Below, piece after piece: positions 1-17,400 of a stretch of DNA of 64,000 nucleotides; within the stretch, counting starts at the first letter, position 1, and each line of letters starts with the position of its first letter. The position numbers and the translations under genes were made by a program. Source of the DNA: Litomosoides sigmodontis (Eukaryota > Nematoda > Chromadorea > Rhabditida > Onchocercidae); NCBI GenBank assembly GCA_963070105.1, contig OY718805.1, positions 992,001 through 1,056,000 of the forward strand, read 5' to 3'. The notes under the pieces are model-generated. The model made no database searches, was not told the DNA's origin, and worked only from the letters and a program-made list of their open reading frames with translations.

Positions 1-496
1 TGATTGATTATCACTTGATATTATAGCAAACTCCCAGTAATTCATTCAGGAATACCAAGCTTTCAATTTAGAAAATTTTAATTTAACTTTTACTGCTCTA
101 GCGACCAAATAATTATTTGCGCATTAAGCAATATGTGAGAGAAAAAAATAAAAACATTCCATTTAGTTTTAGATAAATCAAGCGAAAATCATATTATCCG
201 TCATTTTCGACAACCTTAAGCAATTCGTTTCATCGTAGTTTTTGGAATTCTTTTTCGCTCATTTCAATTCGTCTAACTATTAATACACTAATATAAGTTA
301 CTTCTGATTCAAATAATTTTCCATAAATTCCATTTGCATATTTTATTAAAACAAATAGAATATTTGTAATTTCGAATTTGAACTTATATCCATAAATCTG
401 CCAAACTTGATAAAATCCGACCAATAACTCAATTAAAGTTATGCAAATACCAGTTTCTTCAAGTACCCGAAAACTGTGTAATATTCAAATTTTTCA

Positions 497-3400
497 TTAT
501 TTATGAAAATGATCTGACAGTTTATTACGAAATGCTAATCCTAACCACTCTTTATTCTTGCATTCAATTAATGAGCTTACCGACACGGTGACGATTTCGT
601 TCTGGTTCGGATGCCAGCTGCAATCGTACACCTCGCGACAATCTTTACGAAATTCTCGAACAATTCCACCCGTTATGATATCGAAAACTGTAAATTCACA
701 TTTTCATTTTAAGACTGTTTTCCGAGACAAACAAGTAGAACTCACTGCTAATGCGTCCAACATTGCTACCGCAATAGATATAACGATGACCGGTTCTCCG
801 CGGTGAGAATTTTACTTGCCAGAAAATTGCTGATAGGTTGTCCTTTTCCTCAGTCATAGCTAAATAGTAGAATGTTAATTATTTGTTTATATATTTTTAT
901 TTACTAGAATTAGTTTTAAAAGTATGATTGAACGTGAAACTACATTAAGGTTCTTTTCTCTTTGTATAAATTCAAATAGTTCTGCGTAAAATTAATTCAC
1001 GTAAGAATATAACCTTTATTGAAAAGTGGAATTTCATCTAGTAAATTTATTCTCTGATTTCGTTGCATATTAAATGAGATATTCTAAAAATGAATTACTC
1101 CTTACAAAACAAATAGTATAATTTGTTCGAAAAAAATTTAATTAACTAGAATTATTGAAATCATATTGCAAGCGATTGTACAAATAAATTATGCTTAAGT
1201 TATTTCATGACTTTATAATCATCTGAAATGTTGTAACGCATCCTTTTTCCAATCCTGAATTTTGATTACATTTATCTAATTAAGCTCATAGCTATATACT
1301 ACGCTAACACATTTTTCAGAAATCTATCAGTCCTTAATTTTGTTCTAACATACTTCAATGTTTCAAACAATCATTATTATATAAACGATACCTCAGAAAA
1401 TCGTCGAACATCCCAAATATCAAATTTAACTCCACCAGACGTCGTCACGATATATCTATCATAGCTATCGCTATCGATATGTGTTATAGAGTAATCATTT
1501 CTACAAGATGTTGAAAGTGGTATGCAATTATTTGGCGCACGATAATCCCACATCTAAACGTATTAACTATCTTCTTTAAATCTTAAATTAATCAATAAAC
1601 ATGAATGCATATATTCACGTAGTAAATATTTATGATTACTGATTCGATATTTCTATTATTTACTTTTAGTCTGACAATTTCTATGCCATGGAAACTTTAA
1701 TCTTCTACAATTAATTACTTGAAAGAGTAAATTATTTAACCTTGCAGAAACCATCGGCACAACCGCTGTAGAAGAGGCTTGGATTAGCCTTAGAGCAGCA
1801 AATTGCTTTAATGTCATTTTCGTGAGCCTCAAACTGCAAAAACGAAAATCGAAAAGTCAGAAAGCATCGTCTACTCTTCCACTTCGAATAGAAAAAGAAT
1901 TTTAGCAGGCGGTAAACGCTAAGAAAATTTAGATGAGAAAAGGAACGCACTGAGTAATGAGTGGGTTCATCCACGCCTACGATGCTTATATGACCTCCTG
2001 CTCTTCCAATTACAAAATACTGATCATCCATGGTGTAGCTGATTGCAAAATATGCCTCTCTGAAATTCTTCATTCATTTTAATTTTAGCAGTAGAAAAAC
2101 GAACGAATTAAAACAATAAAACGGATTCTTCATCCAATGTAAAATGAAATGAAAAATTCACCCAGTACTTTCAGAATTTACATCAAATATTTCCTTCAAT
2201 TATCAGCTTTAGCTGGTTAACTAGCCTCCTTCCAAATAATGCTTCTCGTTCGGGCTGAAACCTGTTCCACTGGAGTATTCCTTCGTCAATTTGATTAAGG
2301 GAGCAGTAAAAAACTAAAATGCAAACTGCAGTAATAATGATAACAAGTAATAATAATGAATAATAATAATAAACTTTTTCTTCTTAAAAAAACTAAAAAT
2401 TAAGCACTGATGTTTCATTCTGTGCAGAACAAAGTCTAAAGAAGTTAGCAGCGACTTAGCAAAAAATTACCACTTGTTGCGGATCTATGACCGAGCAAAC
2501 CACTTCTTGAGCCGCGAACTGAATTATTTCATAGAATTATTAGGATAAATGGAACTTTTATCGGATTACAGCAGACAGTACTACTAAATAATGTAAGTGA
2601 TAATGATAATGATAATCACCGGTTACCGCAACTAGTAGCTAATCATAATAATTGACAATTAACAATAACAATTATTATATTATGAAGTGAAAGGTACATA
2701 CCGTATGCATTGGAGGTGGCATAAGCCAGCTGATCACCTTTTGTACCACAAGCGAAATCGGTAATAAATCCATTGTTTGGTATGCGAGTTTCGTACACAA
2801 ATTGATAGAGTGGTGGTCGTCTAACATAAAGGCGTAAAATTTTTTCTGAAGGAACTTAGAAAGTGATTGCAATTTAAAGTTTTCTCATAAATGGATGTAG
2901 CCTGGTGATGTTTATGTTTAAATCAGTAATGCGGCTCTCAGGCTGGAAGTTTTTAAATGTACAAGCTTAAAATAGATTGCTCATAATCTGGAATCTTCGG
3001 TATTAAAAATATTACTGAAAATTCTATTTCATTGATCGTTAAAGTGCTGGGAAAGCTTTTTATTGAATTGTATTTGAATAAAACGGGGGAAAATTCTAAT
3101 GACTGACACTTACCTTGACCTATACCAACAAGCTTCTCTTCAGGCAAATGTTCACAACGAAATAAACTTGAATTGAGACGATCCACATCTATCCATCTAT
3201 TAGGAAGAAATCTAAAATTACACTTGATATTATCAAAATTCAAGCAGGCTGTAAGAAGTGCCATAGTCAGTTGTAAGGTAACGATGATCTCCAGCAACGG
3301 TGCTCTGTTCAGATCGGATATGGTAATAAGACAGTTAAGCAAGACATTATGCACCCATTGCTGTATCGCTTGATTTTCCTCCGTATGACTTTTTGTTTTT

Positions 3401-3782
3401 CTATGGTTGTCAAATGAACAATTAACCTATTGGCAAGGTTAGCTCTCTCACTGAGTGTGAAAGCACTCCATGTATTTGACGTAGAGGATGCGTGATAACT
3501 TCTTGGGCATTCAGAGGCACTGGATGTATTTGGGACAAATGGCGGACGATGACTTGCTGGCCCACTACGTCTACCTATTTCACGGTTTTTCAGCATACTC
3601 TTTATGGAAACGTTCGGTAAGGAAGCGCCGGACAGAGTAGCTGTCCATCGTTTCAAATCCAGCATTGCCTGAAAGTTCATCTTGAAATATTTCCAAGCCG
3701 AAAGAGTGACTGGAGTGTAACGAAATGCAAAAAATAGGCGGCATAAACTCACTGGAATTGTGTTCGGATCGTTTATCGCCAT
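497..3782 (-). CDS. wdr-23: WDR-23/DCAF11-type WD40 protein, CUL4-DDB1 substrate receptor
   Basis: Multi-exon gene read on the minus strand. Clear exons: 3753-3782 (start MAINDPNTIP), 3427-3668, 3114-3211 (FLPNRWIDVD, matching the FLPNR segment of DCAF11), 2702-2845 (RLYVRRPPLYQF), about 1953-2065 (DDQYFVIGRAGGHISIVG), about 1743-1834 (FEAHENDIKAICC), about 1393-1554 (DYRAPNN to FDIWDVRRFSE), about 795-862 (FWQVKFSPRRTGHRYIYCG) and a last exon with CSWHPNQNEIVTVS ending at a TAA at 497-499. The order and spacing of WD motifs follow DCAF11/WDR-23 (HEDDVNAV, CKVWDRR, LWDIRRFSS, FSP..GQQFIYSG, DVSWHP). In C. elegans WDR-23 with DDB-1/CUL-4 targets the stress factor SKN-1 for degradation; the same role here is inference. 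The exons between 2065 and 2700 and between 865 and 1393 are not settled by reading phase. Confidence 0.82.
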
Positions 3783-4230
3783 TTACTTAACTCTCCGAAA
3801 CTGTCCTCCTGGTCGCCGGAGATGAAGTGGTTAGGTCCGAGCTAACCGATAGCTATCACTTAGACTATTTAATTTGTCATTATAACAACGCACTACGGAG
3901 AGGATGCAAAAACAAGTTGAATTTGATGAAACGGACAGAAATTCGAGGAAAATTTAACGTGGAACGAATTGAATTCAATGCCTCTTCTTCACGCTCTCTT
4001 CTCTTGGCTAACTTAGCATTACTAACAACAATTACTTCCAGAAGAAACAAAAGGAAACATTTGATCGGACAACTTCATAAAGGAACGAACATTAAGGACG
4101 CATTGTTCCTTACATTTATGCAATTTACTTTCCTTCATCTAAAAAGTAATTCGAGTGGATCAATCGATCTCTTTAGCGCCACTTCATTGTGGTTGATTAG
4201 TAGTCATTAGCGGAAACTCGCACAAATCGT

Positions 4231-4485
4231 TTAAATCGAATGATTCTTTGCTTTTGATGCAATATTTTCTGGAAAATCACTCCGAGGATGACCATAGGCA
4301 CTTTCACATCCTACGATATCATCAGTAAATAACAGCTGCACGGTTGAAACTTGCCAGATACGTCTAAATGCAAACTTTATTATAACTGGAAGGCTTACAG
4401 CTATTTTTCCCTGTTCAGTGTCGTACAATGCCTTCAATGAATAAAAAGTCAAATTGGAAATGCGACAAGGCAAGCAAGTAAACAT
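4231..4485 (-). CDS. possible small protein, unknown
   Basis: Open frame starting MFTCLPCRISNLTFY and ending in a TAA at 4231-4233. It holds a possible 63-nt in-frame intron (donor GTAAGC, acceptor GTGCAG, about 4343-4405) whose removal would join QGKIA to LLFTDDIVGCESAYGHPR. It lies between the 62-aa gene and wdr-23 on the same strand. There is no good splice acceptor right before the ATG, and I recognise no family. It may be 3' UTR sequence that is open by chance. Confidence 0.25.
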   Translation of the reverse strand: MFTCLPCRISNLTFYSLKALYDTEQGKIAVSLPVIIKFAFRRIWQVSTVQLLFTDDIVGCESAYGHPRSDFPENIASKAKNHSI

Positions 4486-4542
4486 GGCATAACTGGATCT
4501 GCTCCCGCCCTTTCACATCAAATATCTTTTCTAAATACTTCC

Positions 4543-4871
4543 TTATTTCGGAGGACGGATAAGACATTCAGGACGTTGGAATAGACACGTAATTTCAAGC
4601 GTTGTGTTTTGTTCAATTATTTGAATTCCTCTTGCTGCTAATTCAAGATTTTTTTCTTCCACTTTTTCGCCATATGCCGCAACAAATTTCACATATTCCT
4701 CTGTAAGGTTCAATTACATATAAGAGAGACGCTTATGCAATTTCAATGTTTATCACAAAGTTGGGACATTGTTTTTACAAATTTTTCCAAACGTTCGCGC
4801 ACATTTCTAGATTTAATTCTCAAAATTCATTACTCGTTACCCGCAGAAAGTCTAGTCATACTATGACGCAT
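4543..4871 (-). CDS. 62-residue protein of unknown function
   Basis: Two exons: 4841-4871 (MRHSMTRLSA plus one base) and 4543-4700, joined in phase through a GTAACG donor and a TTACAG acceptor. The product is a short, probably helical protein (YGEKVEEKNLELAARGIQII) with a C-terminal tail containing two cysteines, FQRPECLIRPPK. A splice acceptor (AAATTCAG) lies 7 nt before the ATG, as at other starts in this window, which supports the start. It sits between the p53-family gene and wdr-23, all on the minus strand, so it could belong to an operon-like run, but the gaps (about 0.8 kb) are long for that. I do not recognise the family. Confidence 0.5.
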
Positions 4872-5721
4872 AATACCACTGAATTTTTAAATTAGTTATA
4901 TAGCAACATTTAGAAAGTCTGTACAGTTTCAAGCAATGTTTCACTTGGTAAAACAAATTCATAAAAAAAATATTTTTATAAGATTATTATAACAAAATAA
5001 ATTTTAACATTAAAATTCACTGTGCTGTTCATTCAAATAATTAAACGGCTATTATCGATTAACTATAACCAGTTCCGTATACTTCCACAAACGACAAGAT
5101 GAACAGCATCAGATGCTCAAGAAACAAATATCAACTTGTTAAGTGGAAAAAACCAATTCATTAAACGATAATGAAACTAATAAAAGAAGTCAAAGTAAGT
5201 GAAAATACGCAAGTGAGAATAAGAGAAATTAAAGCTGAAAAAGAGGCACTACCTCTAATTAACTTCATTATATGTTATCATCTTTCCTTGTATTCACAAC
5301 AATTCAACGGGGTAACATTTTGCAAGCTGAAAAAATCCGACTCAAAAAATTTTGGTAGGAAATATATCAGGATGACAAAAACTTTCAAAATATATACTGG
5401 CCCACACTACAAAAAAACCGGAGGATGGAAAACTCAATTTGGCAACTTTGAATGTGGTACCCGAAGGGAACCACTTACACGAGTCCTTTGCACTCGGATT
5501 GTAGAACCGTCAGATGACAAACTGCTCAATCGCTGAGAGTTGAAAATATTGAACCATGCCAAATATGAGTTTAACATCTTCGTCGCATCGTCTTCCGCAA
5601 TACCAATCGACAATAGGTACTAAATTTTGAAGAGATTTAATTCGTTTCACTGATGCAGAACAATTTCTTAATTTACTTTCTCTACAGTTCATAAAGAATT
5701 ACATTTGAATTCTCTAATTTC

Positions 5722-9692
<3,971 letters not shown>

Positions 9693-9716
9693 TTCCTCCT
9701 GAAAAAACTTTATCAT

Positions 9717-10852
9717 AAGCTCGTCTGAGCAGGTATAATTGAAACTATCAGGAGTATGAGCAAACAGATAAATGTAACAGAACCTTTATCCGGAAAAAAG
9801 GCTTTATCTGAAGCACATAAAATAGCGGTACGTAGACATCAAGGTAAATATCCACTTCTTTCAACAAAAAATGTGTTCCGCATTAGTTTCACAGATTGCA
9901 TGTAATACTTAGAGACTGTTTAGCGGTTTAGCGATCATCGCTTAACAATATTGGGACCGATCCGTAGACATCAAATGCACAGAAACGAATAGAACAGTGC
10001 TGGAAATTCATATTTAGTAATGAAGTGTCCAACACTGTTACTAAACAGTGTAAATAGTTAAGATACACATGCATAGCTGAATTTAAATACATTTCAAGCA
10101 AATTCGCTCTAAAGCCAGGCATAATATGTAATAGATATGTTGTAATATGCAATTGTAAGTTATCAAGTTATTCCAACATACTCCAACAGCAGTTAAGCCT
10201 CTAACAGGATTGAAACACATTTATGCTAGAAATTTAGAAAGTACACAGAATGCATTAATAGGAACTACAATTTACAGCACAATTGCAACAGTGCTCTTTG
10301 GCACTAACCACAATATTTACGGTTCGATGACTTGTTCCTCGCTTGCCTACCACAGGTCTTTTCATCTCTGCAGGATTTGTATCCGATCCTTTCTTCCTTT
10401 AATTTAATGTAATACGGCAAACATCCACGCCATGCTGCAGGGAATGAAATTGGATATTAAGGCTTTACCATAGAATATCTCCACAAATTGATGAAGAAAA
10501 CACATATGACACTGAGAGGTATCGTTCAACTTGAATATTTTAACATATCCAAATTGTGGTGGTGTTTTTCTAATCAATCAATTAAAACATAATCAACAAG
10601 AAATAAATGTAAGAAAAGTTTTTAAAAGGTAGATTGTTCTGTGTAATTCTATATGTTACAGATTAGAATCCAAATCTACATAATGAGGCTTTCCAAAGAG
10701 CGAAATAGCAGGAGAAAGGAAATGAGAGGGAAAAAGTAAATAAGCACAAATTCTAAAATTCAGTCCGAGAAATAATCACGATATTTAAACTAAATTTAAA
10801 ATAAATATTCGCAAACACGGATGAATCATGTAAACTTCATAACATTTTCATT
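9717..10852. other. intergenic, p53-family upstream and MND1 downstream
   Basis: No supported gene. The stretch holds the 5' side of the p53-family gene and the 3' side of MND1. Short open frames here show no conserved motif or consistent splice structure. Confidence 0.6.
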
Positions 10853-12576
10853 TCAGTCGACATAATCAAGTTCTGACGGTATTTCAAACTGCGAATTAAA
10901 TATTTTTTCTTCCACATTGAAATTCTTTTTGCACCATTTCTTTGCCGCAAATATATTATCTGCAACATTGGCAGGAAATTAAACTTTCTTTTTTCCAAAT
11001 GATTTAAAGAGAAGAAACTTTGCACTCATGCATTCAAAGACTTGACTACTTTCGGTAAAATTATTTAACTGATGTATTATTTATTCTTTAAGATGGGAAG
11101 CTCAAGAAGATCTAAGTCATCCCAGAAAGAAGGGGGAAGGTCATACCGGTCCAGCGATTTGCAGCATCACGAGCTTTCGTTGTTTCACTTTTAAGTCGAG
11201 CAATAGCCTCAGGACCTCCTTCACTTATTTTTTCCAATTTTTCTGTCAGTTTCTCATGCTTTGTTTGTAAATCATTAATTCGTAATTGCAACTCTTTGTG
11301 CTCTTCAGTTGTCTGCAAAAAGTACCTACTTGAGACAGTGAAGTACAAGAATTACAGAAACCTTTTTCTTATTATTATCATTACAGTTTTGTGCTTTATA
11401 ACTTTCAAAATCATTTCTGTAGTCCAGTGGGCAAAAACAAACTTATTAAATGAAGCCACAAGTTATACTATAAAAGTCTCGTCGTTAAAGAGTTGTAGGC
11501 AGGTTCCGCACAATGTTTGGAAAACTAACTTCCTTTCCTTTCTTTACCGCAGCAACATCAGCTTTCACTTCTTCTAATTTTGTTTCCAAACTCAAAATCT
11601 TTTCGTCTAATTCTTGCAACTGCTTCTTGCGCTGAAAGCAAAAAATAGGGAAAAAGAATATCATGATATCAACACAATCGATATTTCGTTTGCCAACGAG
11701 GATGTGAGAAATATTCTAGAAGGAACTAAATGAAAATCACAAATGTATTCTTGTAAGACGTAGGCATTATACAAAGTTAAAATTCGTTAGGTAGTATCCC
11801 AACGTATGTCTTTCTTCCTCACTGTAATAATTTCTTATTTGTGTCTTTTACTTCAATTTGGATCATCACCAATGTCTAGGGCAATATCTAAAATACGCAA
11901 GCTATTCACTGACGCTGTCTATAGCGTTCAAAGTGCTGCTTAAGATTTTAGAATATGAAAATTAACCATTATAATAAAATCTCGTGAATTCGAAATCCGA
12001 ACGCTTGAGGAGAAAAAACTTCCGTCGTATTTGCGAGTGAAGAAGAAAAAGAAGAGAGTCTTACTATGATCCCTGCTTGTGACGGAAATGCCCAGTAGCA
12101 AACGAAAGTACCAATCTTTTCACACTCAACCAAACCTTCATCAACGAGTAGTTGCGTTATTTCTTTCACCGACTGGGGAACAATTCCTTTCTGCTTTGGC
12201 GCAATCTTCTCGAGATCCTTCATCTGAACCTTTCGCAATAAATAAATTTCGATTTCGGGATGTATTCTAATAGCTGTGCTCGAAAATACCACGTTGCAAT
12301 TAAATTTATGGTGAACAAAGTTTGAAACACTTTTCGAGATAGCATGCATCTTCCTAAATTTTCTCTTTCGACCAAATTATGCCGAGGCTTACGACACTAT
12401 AAACAAGAATTTGAAGCAGTGGAATAACTTCCTTATTTCCTACTAAGAATGTAAACAGCGAGTCTTTTCCCTTTTCCCGAAAGAAAAATTACCTGAAAAA
12501 ATTCATTACTTTCGTAAAATAATTCTAACATTCTTGATCGCTTTTCTTCAGCTGTTAGGCCTTTCTTTTTAGATGC
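10853..12576 (-). CDS. mnd1: MND1, meiotic recombination cofactor (HOP2-MND1 complex)
   Basis: Five exons in phase: 12493-12576 (SKKKGLTAEEKRSRMLEL), 12065-12223 (MKDLEKIAPKQKGIVPQSVK to CYWAFPSQA), 11548-11631 (coiled coil), 11147-11312 (coiled coil ending in RDAANRWT) and 10853-10959 (DNIFAAKKWCKKNF to the C-terminus ELDYVD). This follows the human protein end to end: winged-helix N-terminus, LVDEGLVECEKIGT, leucine-zipper coil, ANRWTDNIF and the DYID-like end. The initiator Met must be on a small exon upstream of 12576 that I could not place. MND1 with HOP2 stimulates DMC1/RAD51 strand invasion in meiosis. No frameshift or stop is seen, so the gene looks functional. C. elegans and Drosophila lack this gene, which makes its presence informative. 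Confidence 0.92.
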
Positions 12577-14471
12577 CTAAAAAATCCGCTAATATCAGAT
12601 AACACAGTTTTTAAATTTTAGATAATTGCAGATAAAATCTACATCTACAAATGGAGATGCAACCATATGGTGTCACATGGAATTGTCAATTTTCACTGGA
12701 AAATGTGATAGGTGCGAAGATAGAAAGGTACGAGTGGATTTAATCTATAAACGACCTGAAAAATTTCTGATACGTTTTTCGTGCGAACTTGCTAGCATGA
12801 CTAAACGACAAAAATACGATGGAAGATGAGATTATTGAGCAGATTACAGTCTCTTGGCGGTGATAGTGGGAAAGGTACTTGAGAATAACTTGCCATTGCC
12901 ATGCAACACCGTTACTTGACAGGAAATTTATCAACTCTCCAGATCTCACGTGGGCTATCGCACTGCTTCCTGCAAAAGAGAACTCTTCGAAAAGTTTCAA
13001 TAAAAAAATATCGGTGACGTTGTCTTCCTACTGTAGCTCACACTATTTTACATTACATTAGCATTACTGCTGAATTAGCAAATACACACTATAACATTTC
13101 ATCTCATCCAAGGCTAGCAGTGGTTTTTCGCCCAGACAACTCCATAACAAAATATGACCATCACACACACGACCACTTCAGCTTCACAATTCCTTACAGT
13201 AATTACTTGTTGCCAGCACCCTGATGTCGGTCAAGTTCGTGTCCAAGTGTCCGGGACATCCCTACCATCTGACAATGAATAGCAAAAGTAGTACATGCAA
13301 AGGGGACGTTAGGAGAGGGGAAGTACGAGAGCCGGACCACTCAGCGCACTCTCTCTCGACGAATCACATCCTCCTCATAGCAGCTCTTTCCCACGCATCC
13401 ACCATTGTGCGATGAAGTGGAGAACAATATGCTACGTGCATTTGGGAATGAAACATGCAGTCAGTTAAATTCACGCTGTCCTTCAAAGCGATGCAGAAGG
13501 TAATTGCTCGCAGAAATGTATGAATGCAATTTCTGAAGTTATTTACTTCGCTAACACGTTGCGTGGCGCAACAGTTTCACTATACCAAACGTCACTTGCA
13601 CCACCGATGAGTCCTAAAATCATTGCGCACACAGCTCACATCGGAGATTTGGAGCTTGCTTGCCAAATAATTTCGCATCATATGTCCAACTGCCCTTTTG
13701 GTACTGTTATGCCTTTAAGTTGCTTAATATGTCCAAAAAGTCCAATGAATCCGTCCTAATAAGCTTCTAAAGCCATTTGGCTGATCGTGGATTTACTCTG
13801 CAATTAATGATATATTAACCGGGAAATTTATTGCTAAGCAGTGCAAAAAATTTAAACAGGCATTATACATACTGGCGGAACATATCACAACTCAGACATG
13901 CAAAATGCAAATGAAAATTCCAAATGATAAAAGAAGATGACTAGAAATCTGGTCCAACAAATTTAAGTTCCCGGAAAGGAAGACAAGTTAATATCCGATC
14001 GGGATATTTACAGATCTAAATTCAACCTTTCAGCAATTCATGTGAAACAGTTTTAAATTCTCGTAGGGGTGGAAGGAATAAGAATAAACTTCGGCTAGGA
14101 ATTCATCACGCAAATTCGGCACTCGGCACTTCTGCGTTATGCGAAAAGATTACGGGAGTTCCCCGTTAAGCAACGCAGGTAGCACATATTAACTTCTTCT
14201 TATATTGAACAAATCAGAATAAACAAAGGCAAAGAATAATATAATACAGAATAAAGAAGAAACTAAAGGAATAAACATTAACGAATAACAAAAAATCGAA
14301 GCAATGAAATTGTATAAATGAATTTGTGGAAGAGAAAGAAATCCAGCAGATAAGAGTTAACTGAAACACTACAAGATAGCACATAAAAATGTAGGAAAGA
14401 TTGCAGCCTCTCTTAGATTATACATTACCATTTTCCCTACCTACTTAACAGCATTACTCGTACTCCTGAAA
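12577..14471. other. intergenic, MND1 upstream side
   Basis: Presumably contains the missing first MND1 exon and its promoter. Several 60-85 residue open frames occur on both strands (for example 12740-13000 minus and 13224-13415 plus), but none has a recognisable domain, signal peptide or splice pattern. About 13,210-13,420 is less AT-rich than its surroundings. Confidence 0.5.
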
Positions 14472-17400
14472 TTAATCCCTCCATAGTTTTCGCTCCACGT
14501 TTCTTCTTATTCGATCTCGTCTTGAACAATTTTCACGATTTTGATAAGGACTTTCTTCAGTTCCTCTGTAACGACACACCGGCGATCTAACTGGTCTTCT
14601 ATGGCATTTTGCAGAAGGACTTCGGGATTTAAATCGATCTCTAAAACTATTTATTGCTATATGCTGGTCTTCCAGATCCATTTTGTGATTTGACATCATG
14701 CATTTAGTGGTGTTTAAATTGATTTTCTAATACGGCTCGATAAAATTGCCTAACATAGAGGAATTGAGACGCTACTGATTACGGTCAACTGACCCATCTG
14801 ATAATATATACGTCGACAGAATTCCATGATGCTGTTGCTCTTCACATTTATCTGATCCTGATCGTTCTCTATCGTGCGACCGCTTTTCATGCTTACGACG
14901 AAAACCGCAAGCGGTGCTCATCTTGGTTTTCTCGTGCTCTTTTTCATCTCTCACCACATGATTTAAATTCTCATATCGTCTTATAGGATATTCTGAAATG
15001 AACTGATCTGTTCGTTCATTGAAAGGTTCACTAATCATTATGATGTAAAAAAAACAACAATCCCTATTAACCCCCTAATTTCAAAAGTAAAATTTTGAAC
15101 CTAATCCCAAAAAAGTGATTTGTAAATAATAACTCACTATTGAAATCGTTATCATTTGCAGACGATTTCTTGTTTTGCCTCCTTTTTGCTGGATGTGTTG
15201 ATGACGTTGGAATGACTTCATTCGAATTTTCACGAATATCGCGAATTAAGTTCTGTGGTGCAATCGAATATTTAAATTTGGCACAAAAATAAAATCATTA
15301 TTCTAAATTTTGGAAAAATAAATGTTCATTTTTTCACTATTTTAGTTCTCCCTTTATCTGAGTGACTTCACTTCAGTCTCAGTGTTACCCAATATTTTAA
15401 AAAAGTTAAAATCTTTTTATTAACTGCTAACATGACAATCTACGCACTCATTGAAACACTGCTTACAACACCACTTCAAGTATTTTCAAAAGTATACTGT
15501 TTTGTGGACAAGAAGACTGTTTGTAGAAGCAAGTGTTTGCTTCCGCGGTAACTCCAATACTACCGGCAATCCATCCGAATTAATGTCCAAATAGTTTGCT
15601 GCGAGCCATTCCTCCATTTTTTCCACATTATCAAACAACATTTCGATTGCACAACGTCCTTTCAATACTTTAATATATTTTGGCTTCAGTGAATTACTTC
15701 TTAAGCAAACTTGATGCTTGCATGCAGGACAACTCACAGTACAGTTTGCTTCCAATCTGAAAATCATAACACATTTTCCATTCTTCTTTACAAGATATTA
15801 AATAAACCCTTCAAGATGATAAGCCAACCAATAAAAGTAATTTTTCATAAATACAGATTAAACTCCTATTTTTTGTATCAGCTCCATATGTTTATTACAA
15901 TGTACCGTTGCATTTTCAAGTAAATTTGGCATACCAAAACAATACCAACATGAACGAAAAGATGCCTTCAATACTTCTAGTATGTCTTTAAAAAAGTGGA
16001 TAAGTCAAAAAACAAATGATGAAAACCCAAAATTTTACACATGCTTTAATTCATGCGAATCAATAAAATGAAAATTATTAGAAGTTACCACACGTAAAAC
16101 TTTCAAAAATACATTCTTTCGAAAAGAAAGTACCACGGCCATTCAAACCAGCAAGTTGCAAATAATAACGTTAGGGCGACAAGCAAATTATACATTACCT
16201 ACGAAATTTAAGTTTTCAAATAAAAGCCATTTTTTTTCAAAAACAGAAAAAATATTCACTTCGAAACCATAATATCACTTATTTGTTTTTTGATCATATG
16301 GATAAAATTACTTCATTTCAAGCTTCTTATTTTCCTTCTTGAGACTTGCAATTTGTGTACGAGCTGTTACAAGTAGAGAATACATATTGCGCACATAATT
16401 TTCTTTCTCCTCGGCAAATTTCTTTTCCAATTCAACGATCTGTTTTGTCTGAATATTTGATCCTTCATGTAACATCTGCTTATCATCCCTGGCGACATTC
16501 ACTGTTTCAGAATCACCTCCTGTAATTGTAAAAAATAAAACGAGATACTGAAAGAATCACAGTACAAATACATAATTGAAAAAAGGCAGGACGAAGAAAA
16601 GCAAAATCCAACAGCAAATAGATGGATAAATTTGGAGGACAGCATCATTGTCGAGAAAACCTACAATTTAGATATCCGGATCTTCTTATATCAATTATAA
16701 CTTCGAATTTGGAAGGATCCGTTTCTGCTACCTTCTCATTTAAATTCCCCTCTGATTCTGGCAGCATATATAAATTCATTGCCTCATTACCCTGGATAAT
16801 TATCCTTGGTGGCCCATCTAAATAGTAAAATTCCTCACGAAACAGTCAGTCATGCGTACAGGAATAGTCAATTCACAAGTAGTTTCAAGTGATAAAAATA
16901 GCAAATAGCGAGAACTCTTTTGAACTATCTTCATAGAATTACTTTATGCTGCAAGTTGTTAACTGATATGAACAACCACAAGCAGATCTGTGCTGAAATG
17001 TGGTGAGTAAATGAGCTAATGAGAAGTTGATAGAAATAAGCATGAAAATTTTCAAGCTGCTTTGTTTCGTTTTTCATAAAATAAAAACAAACCTAATGAT
17101 TGGAAAATCCAGCCGTCATCAACGGGAACCTCTTCCATCAGATCTTGCTGTACTTCGTTTTCATCTGCTATTGTATTCCTATCTGTTATACGTTCTGCAT
17201 CCATTGTTAAAGCTGCCATCTTCGACTGAAATTCACTTGCAGCAATAATTCCTTCGCTGCACACAATTTCGTCGGAAAATCCACTATTATCATCTTCCGA
17301 TTCGTCGTCCAAATTGGACTGACACTCCACCAATTCATCTGAAATTTCTTAGTAAAATTATCAGGTAATATATCATAACATATGAATCTTTTCTGAGAAC

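Noticed and set aside
3827..4210. 127-codon plus-strand frame upstream of wdr-23
   Set aside because: No domain, no splice or start context, and lies in the 5' flank of a minus-strand gene.
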